Of a DNA stretch of 32,820 nt, positions 30,442 through 32,820 are shown one piece after another. How positions within the stretch are numbered: the stretch's first letter is position 1; the number at the start of each line of letters is the position of its first letter. A program made the position numbers and the translations under genes. Source of the DNA: Desulfurivibrio alkaliphilus (lineage in GTDB: Bacteria; Desulfobacterota; Desulfobulbia; Desulfobulbales; Desulfurivibrionaceae); the NCBI GenBank assembly GCA_011048585.1, contig DSDS01000011.1, positions 1 through 32,820 on the forward strand, in the 5' to 3' direction. The notes under the pieces are model-generated. The model was not told where the DNA came from. It made no database searches and worked only from the letters and a program-made list of their open reading frames with translations.

Positions 30442-31937
30442 CGCTTTTCCTCCCCGCTCACATCGACTTCGGCGCCGTCACCGGCAACCCCTGCCGCGTC
30501 GCCTCCGCTCTCGCCGCTCTCCTCGGCCAACTGCAGCACCCGGGGCTGGAGATCGAGGGCTTCGGGGCTCTCCAGATCCTTACCCATGGCCGGATCCAAC
30601 TCCTTGAGCTTGCGGGCGGTGACCAGCACCCGGCTCTCCAGCGAGCCCACCGCCCTGTTGTATGACTCCACCGCCACCCCCAACCCCCGGCGTACCGCGT
30701 GAAAATGGCCGGCCAACACGCAGAGCCGATCGTAGAGCAAGCGCCCCAGCTCGCCGATCTGGTGGGCATGCTCGGCTATCTTCTCCTGGCGCCAGCCGTA
30801 CGAGACCGCCCGCAACAGGGCGATCAGGGTGGTGGGGGTGGCCAGAATCACTCGCTGGGCCACCCCGAACTCGATCAACTCGGGGTCCTGCTCCAGGGCG
30901 GCGCTGAAGAAATTCTCCCCGGGCAGGAAGAGAACGACAAACTCCGGGCTGGGCTGAAACTGTTCCCAGTAGGCCTTGGAAGAGAGCTGGGTGAGATGGG
31001 TGCGGATCTGGCGGGCATGCTCCCTGAGCTTGAGGCGGCGCAGCTCGTCGTCGGGGGCCTCGATCGCCTCCAGATAGGCCGAAAGAGCGGCCTTGGAATC
31101 GACCACAATATGTTTGTGATTGGGCAGCTTAATCAACAAGTCGGGCCGCAGGCGACCGGCGGGACCCTGTACCGATTCCTGCTCGATAAAATCACAATAC
31201 TCAACCATTCCGGCCATCTCCACCACCCGCCGCAGCTGGATCTCGCCCCAGCGGCCCCGGGTGTTGGGGGTCCGCAGGGCCCGGACCAGGTTGGCGGTCT
31301 CCCCCTGGAGGCGGAGCTGGCTGGTGGCCAGGTTTTTCACCTGCTCGGTGAGTCCGGCGTAGGCGTCGACCCGCTCCTTCTCCACCAGCCGCAACTGGCT
31401 GTCCACCTTCTGCAGGGACTCCTTCAGGGGGGCCACCATCTCCTGGATCGCCTGGCGACGCTGTTCCAAGTCGCCGCTGGCCTTCTCCTGCAGGCGGCTG
31501 AAGGTGGCCTTGGCCAGCTCCAGGAAGGATTGGCTGTTCTGCTGAAAGATGTCCCCGGAGAGGGCCTTGAAGGCGTCGGCCAGCTCCTTGCGGGCCTCGA
31601 TCAACAGGGCCTGTTTCTCCTCGGTGATCTTGCGCTCACCCTCCAGGCTGGTGGCCAGTTCGGCCACCCGACCGCTTAAGACGACATTTTCCGCCTGCTG
31701 GGCCGCCAGCCGCCGGTTGAGCTCCTCGATCTCCCCACAACTCACGGCCAGGCGCTGATCACGCCCCGCTACCCGCTCCTCCCAGAGGGCCTGGTCAGCC
31801 CGGGCCCGGGCCTCGGCGTTTTCCAACAGACGCTCGCGGAACCAGGCAAAGCGCCGACGCCAATAAACCCAGACCGCGCCCGCCCCGGCCAGCACCCCCA
31901 GCAAAACCCCCAAACCCAGATAAGCCGCCATCGGCAT
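30438..31937 (-). CDS. rmuC: RmuC-family DNA recombination protein
   Basis: RmuC proteins limit DNA inversions at repeats and contain a nuclease-like core. An N-terminal membrane helix (about 5-25) is followed by a long coiled coil (about 30-210). The RmuC domain (about 210-430) has the conserved NTRGRWGEIQLRRVVE, VVDSKAALSAYLEA and FLPGENFFSAAL motifs, and ATPTTLIALLRAVSYGW near its end. Length of 499 is normal. The gene is coupled to the MscS-like gene by a 4-bp overlap. The upstream region (31938-32127) separates it from the divergent sulfite reductase gene. Confidence 0.94.
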   Translation of the reverse strand: MPMAAYLGLGVLLGVLAGAGAVWVYWRRRFAWFRERLLENAEARARADQALWEERVAGRDQRLAVSCGEIEELNRRLAAQQAENVVLSGRVAELATSLEGERKITEEKQALLIEARKELADAFKALSGDIFQQNSQSFLELAKATFSRLQEKASGDLEQRRQAIQEMVAPLKESLQKVDSQLRLVEKERVDAYAGLTEQVKNLATSQLRLQGETANLVRALRTPNTRGRWGEIQLRRVVEMAGMVEYCDFIEQESVQGPAGRLRPDLLIKLPNHKHIVVDSKAALSAYLEAIEAPDDELRRLKLREHARQIRTHLTQLSSKAYWEQFQPSPEFVVLFLPGENFFSAALEQDPELIEFGVAQRVILATPTTLIALLRAVSYGWRQEKIAEHAHQIGELGRLLYDRLCVLAGHFHAVRRGLGVAVESYNRAVGSLESRVLVTARKLKELDPAMGKDLESPEALDLQPRVLQLAEESGESGGDAAGVAGDGAEVDVSGEEKR

Positions 31938-32035
31938 GATCTATCTCCATCTCGCTCTGAAAATTCGGCACCCCCGGTCAGTGCCAGCTATAATTCCTGC
32001 CGCATCCTACCACAACATCACCGCCACGGCTTGCC

Positions 32036-32088
32036 TTGACTTTTACGGCTAAAAACGGCACATTGCCCCGATTGCTAAAATCGGTTTT
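32036..32088 (+). promoter_or_regulatory. Possible promoter and leader hairpin of the sulfite reductase gene
   Basis: TTGACT (32036-32041), 17 nt and CACATT (32059-32064, a weak -10) lie upstream of the gene. Right after it CCGATT (32068-32073) pairs with AATCGG (32079-32084) and four T residues follow. This could be a small attenuator-like hairpin, but the stem is short. Confidence 0.35.
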
Positions 32089-32127
32089 CAATCCCATCCA
32101 TTCATCATATCCAACGGAGCAAAAAAG

Positions 32128-32787
32128 ATGCTGAAAGACGGAGAAAAAGGCGCGGTAATGCAGCGCGACAAGGAGTCATACGCCATTGTCCCCCACCTTC
32201 CCCTGGGCCTGATCACCCCCCAGCAGCTGCGGCGGATCGCCGAGGTGGCGGAAAAATACCAGACGGCGGCAATCAAGGTCACCAGCGCCGCCCGCATCGC
32301 CATCGTTGGTTTGAAGGAAAAGGATATCGACGCGGCCTGGCGCGATTTGGAGATGACCCCCGGCGCCGCCGTGGGCCTCTGTGTGCGCAGCATCAAGACC
32401 TGCCCCGGCAACACCCTCTGCCGCCTGGGCCAGCAGGACTCCATGGGCCTGGCCGGAGAGCTGGATCAGCGCTATCATGGCCTGGAGCTGCCGGGCAAGG
32501 TCAAGATCGGCGTTTCCGGCTGCCCCAACCAATGCGGGGAGAGTTCGGTCAAGGATATCGGCTATATCGGCAAGGTCAAGGGCTGGACTATTGTGGTCGG
32601 AGGCAACGCCGCCTCCCGGCCCCGGCTGGCCGAGGTCCTGGTGGAGGGGGTGGACACCGCCCAAGCCCAACTGATCACCGCCAATATCCTCCAGTATTTC
32701 AAGGAGGAGGGTAAAAAAGGTGAAAGGATCGGCCGGTTCATGGATCGGGTCGGTTTCGAGAATTTCAAAGAGCGGGTTTGTCGATAA
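32128..32787 (+). CDS. Small assimilatory-type sulfite reductase (siroheme, [4Fe-4S])
   Basis: The 219-residue protein matches the low-molecular-weight assimilatory-type sulfite reductases of sulfate reducers, which hold siroheme coupled to a [4Fe-4S] cluster. It has a ferredoxin-like half domain (about 10-70, with the siroheme-contact SAARIAIVG), then the cluster motifs C92-X5-C98 and C132-X3-C136 (SGCPNQCGES). It has no C-terminal ferredoxin domain, unlike DsrA/B. Length matches the small Desulfovibrio enzyme. Function may be sulfite or nitrite reduction. A GGAG box lies 9 nt before the ATG. The next gene starts beyond the window end. Confidence 0.9.
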   Translation: MLKDGEKGAVMQRDKESYAIVPHLPLGLITPQQLRRIAEVAEKYQTAAIKVTSAARIAIVGLKEKDIDAAWRDLEMTPGAAVGLCVRSIKTCPGNTLCRLGQQDSMGLAGELDQRYHGLELPGKVKIGVSGCPNQCGESSVKDIGYIGKVKGWTIVVGGNAASRPRLAEVLVEGVDTAQAQLITANILQYFKEEGKKGERIGRFMDRVGFENFKERVCR

Positions 32788-32792
32788 ATAAC

Positions 32793-32820
32793 TTGACAAG
32801 ATTGCAGCCCGGAGATATAC
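32793..32820 (+). promoter_or_regulatory. Promoter at the window end
   Basis: TTGACA (32793-32798), a 17-nt spacer and TATAC with the sixth base cut off (32816-32820) form a near-consensus promoter reading out of the window. The gene it serves is not visible. Confidence 0.6.

Noticed and set aside
1..32820. tRNA, rRNA, CRISPR arrays or prophage
   Set aside because: I saw no cloverleaf with conserved T-loop, no rRNA sequence, no regular repeat-spacer series and no phage structural gene.

Overview
The window is GC-rich, densely packed bacterial chromosome. Gene content points to an anaerobic, sulfur-metabolising Desulfobacterota ("deltaproteobacterial") genome, perhaps of the Desulfobulbales kind. 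Supporting genes are a small siroheme-type sulfite reductase, an HdrC/MvhD/MetV cluster, an octaheme cytochrome c, a Desulfovibrio-type metal-binding adenylate kinase and a ferrous-iron uptake locus. The lineage is inferred from gene content, not from a search. There are no tRNA or rRNA genes, CRISPR arrays, intact mobile elements or prophage.

Layout. 1-417: 3' end of a superfamily 2 helicase. 526-2107 (minus): bactofilin and M23 endopeptidase, a cell-shape pair. 2321-5778 (plus): Smr-domain protein, an unknown 71-residue protein and a large P-type ATPase lacking several standard Ca2+ ligands. 5779-6522: a gene graveyard with a frameshifted transposase remnant and a gutted ABC-transporter ATPase. 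6523-10278: HtpX protease, a Cys-rich FeoB-associated protein on the opposite strand, and feoAB behind a clear sigma70 promoter and a structured leader. 10304-12804 (minus): purE-purK and adk. 12987-14576 (minus): an RNA module of RRM protein, DEAD-box helicase and a 37-residue protein whose ribosome binding site is perfectly complementary to a sequence just after the helicase stop codon. 14931-19362 (minus): a five-gene operon of metallophosphoesterase, alpha/beta hydrolase, endonuclease/exonuclease/phosphatase, sterol-desaturase-type hydroxylase and rhodanese-ferritin fusion.

19513-22053: a ferredoxin-nitroreductase gene faces an hdrC-mvhD-metV operon, which looks like the electron-transfer part of a methylene-tetrahydrofolate reductase complex without HdrA or MetF nearby. 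Its promoter carries 11-bp-phased direct repeats against the -35 box. 22224-24457 (minus): a divergent GAPDH overlapping kdsD, behind a good promoter. 24740-29637 (minus): an octaheme cytochrome c and a 1071-residue fusion of a PqqD-like region, a radical SAM core, an ArsM-like arsenite methyltransferase, Cys-Cys linkers and a Cys-rich C-terminal domain. 29770-31937 (minus): an MscS-like protein and RmuC. 32128-32787 (plus): the small sulfite reductase, then a promoter cut by the window end.

The strongest candidates for something new are the 1071-residue fusion enzyme, the SD-sequestering three-way-junction leader at 13105-13175, and the stand-alone hdrC-mvhD-metV operon with its phased-repeat promoter. 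All functions are read from sequence motifs; no database search was run.
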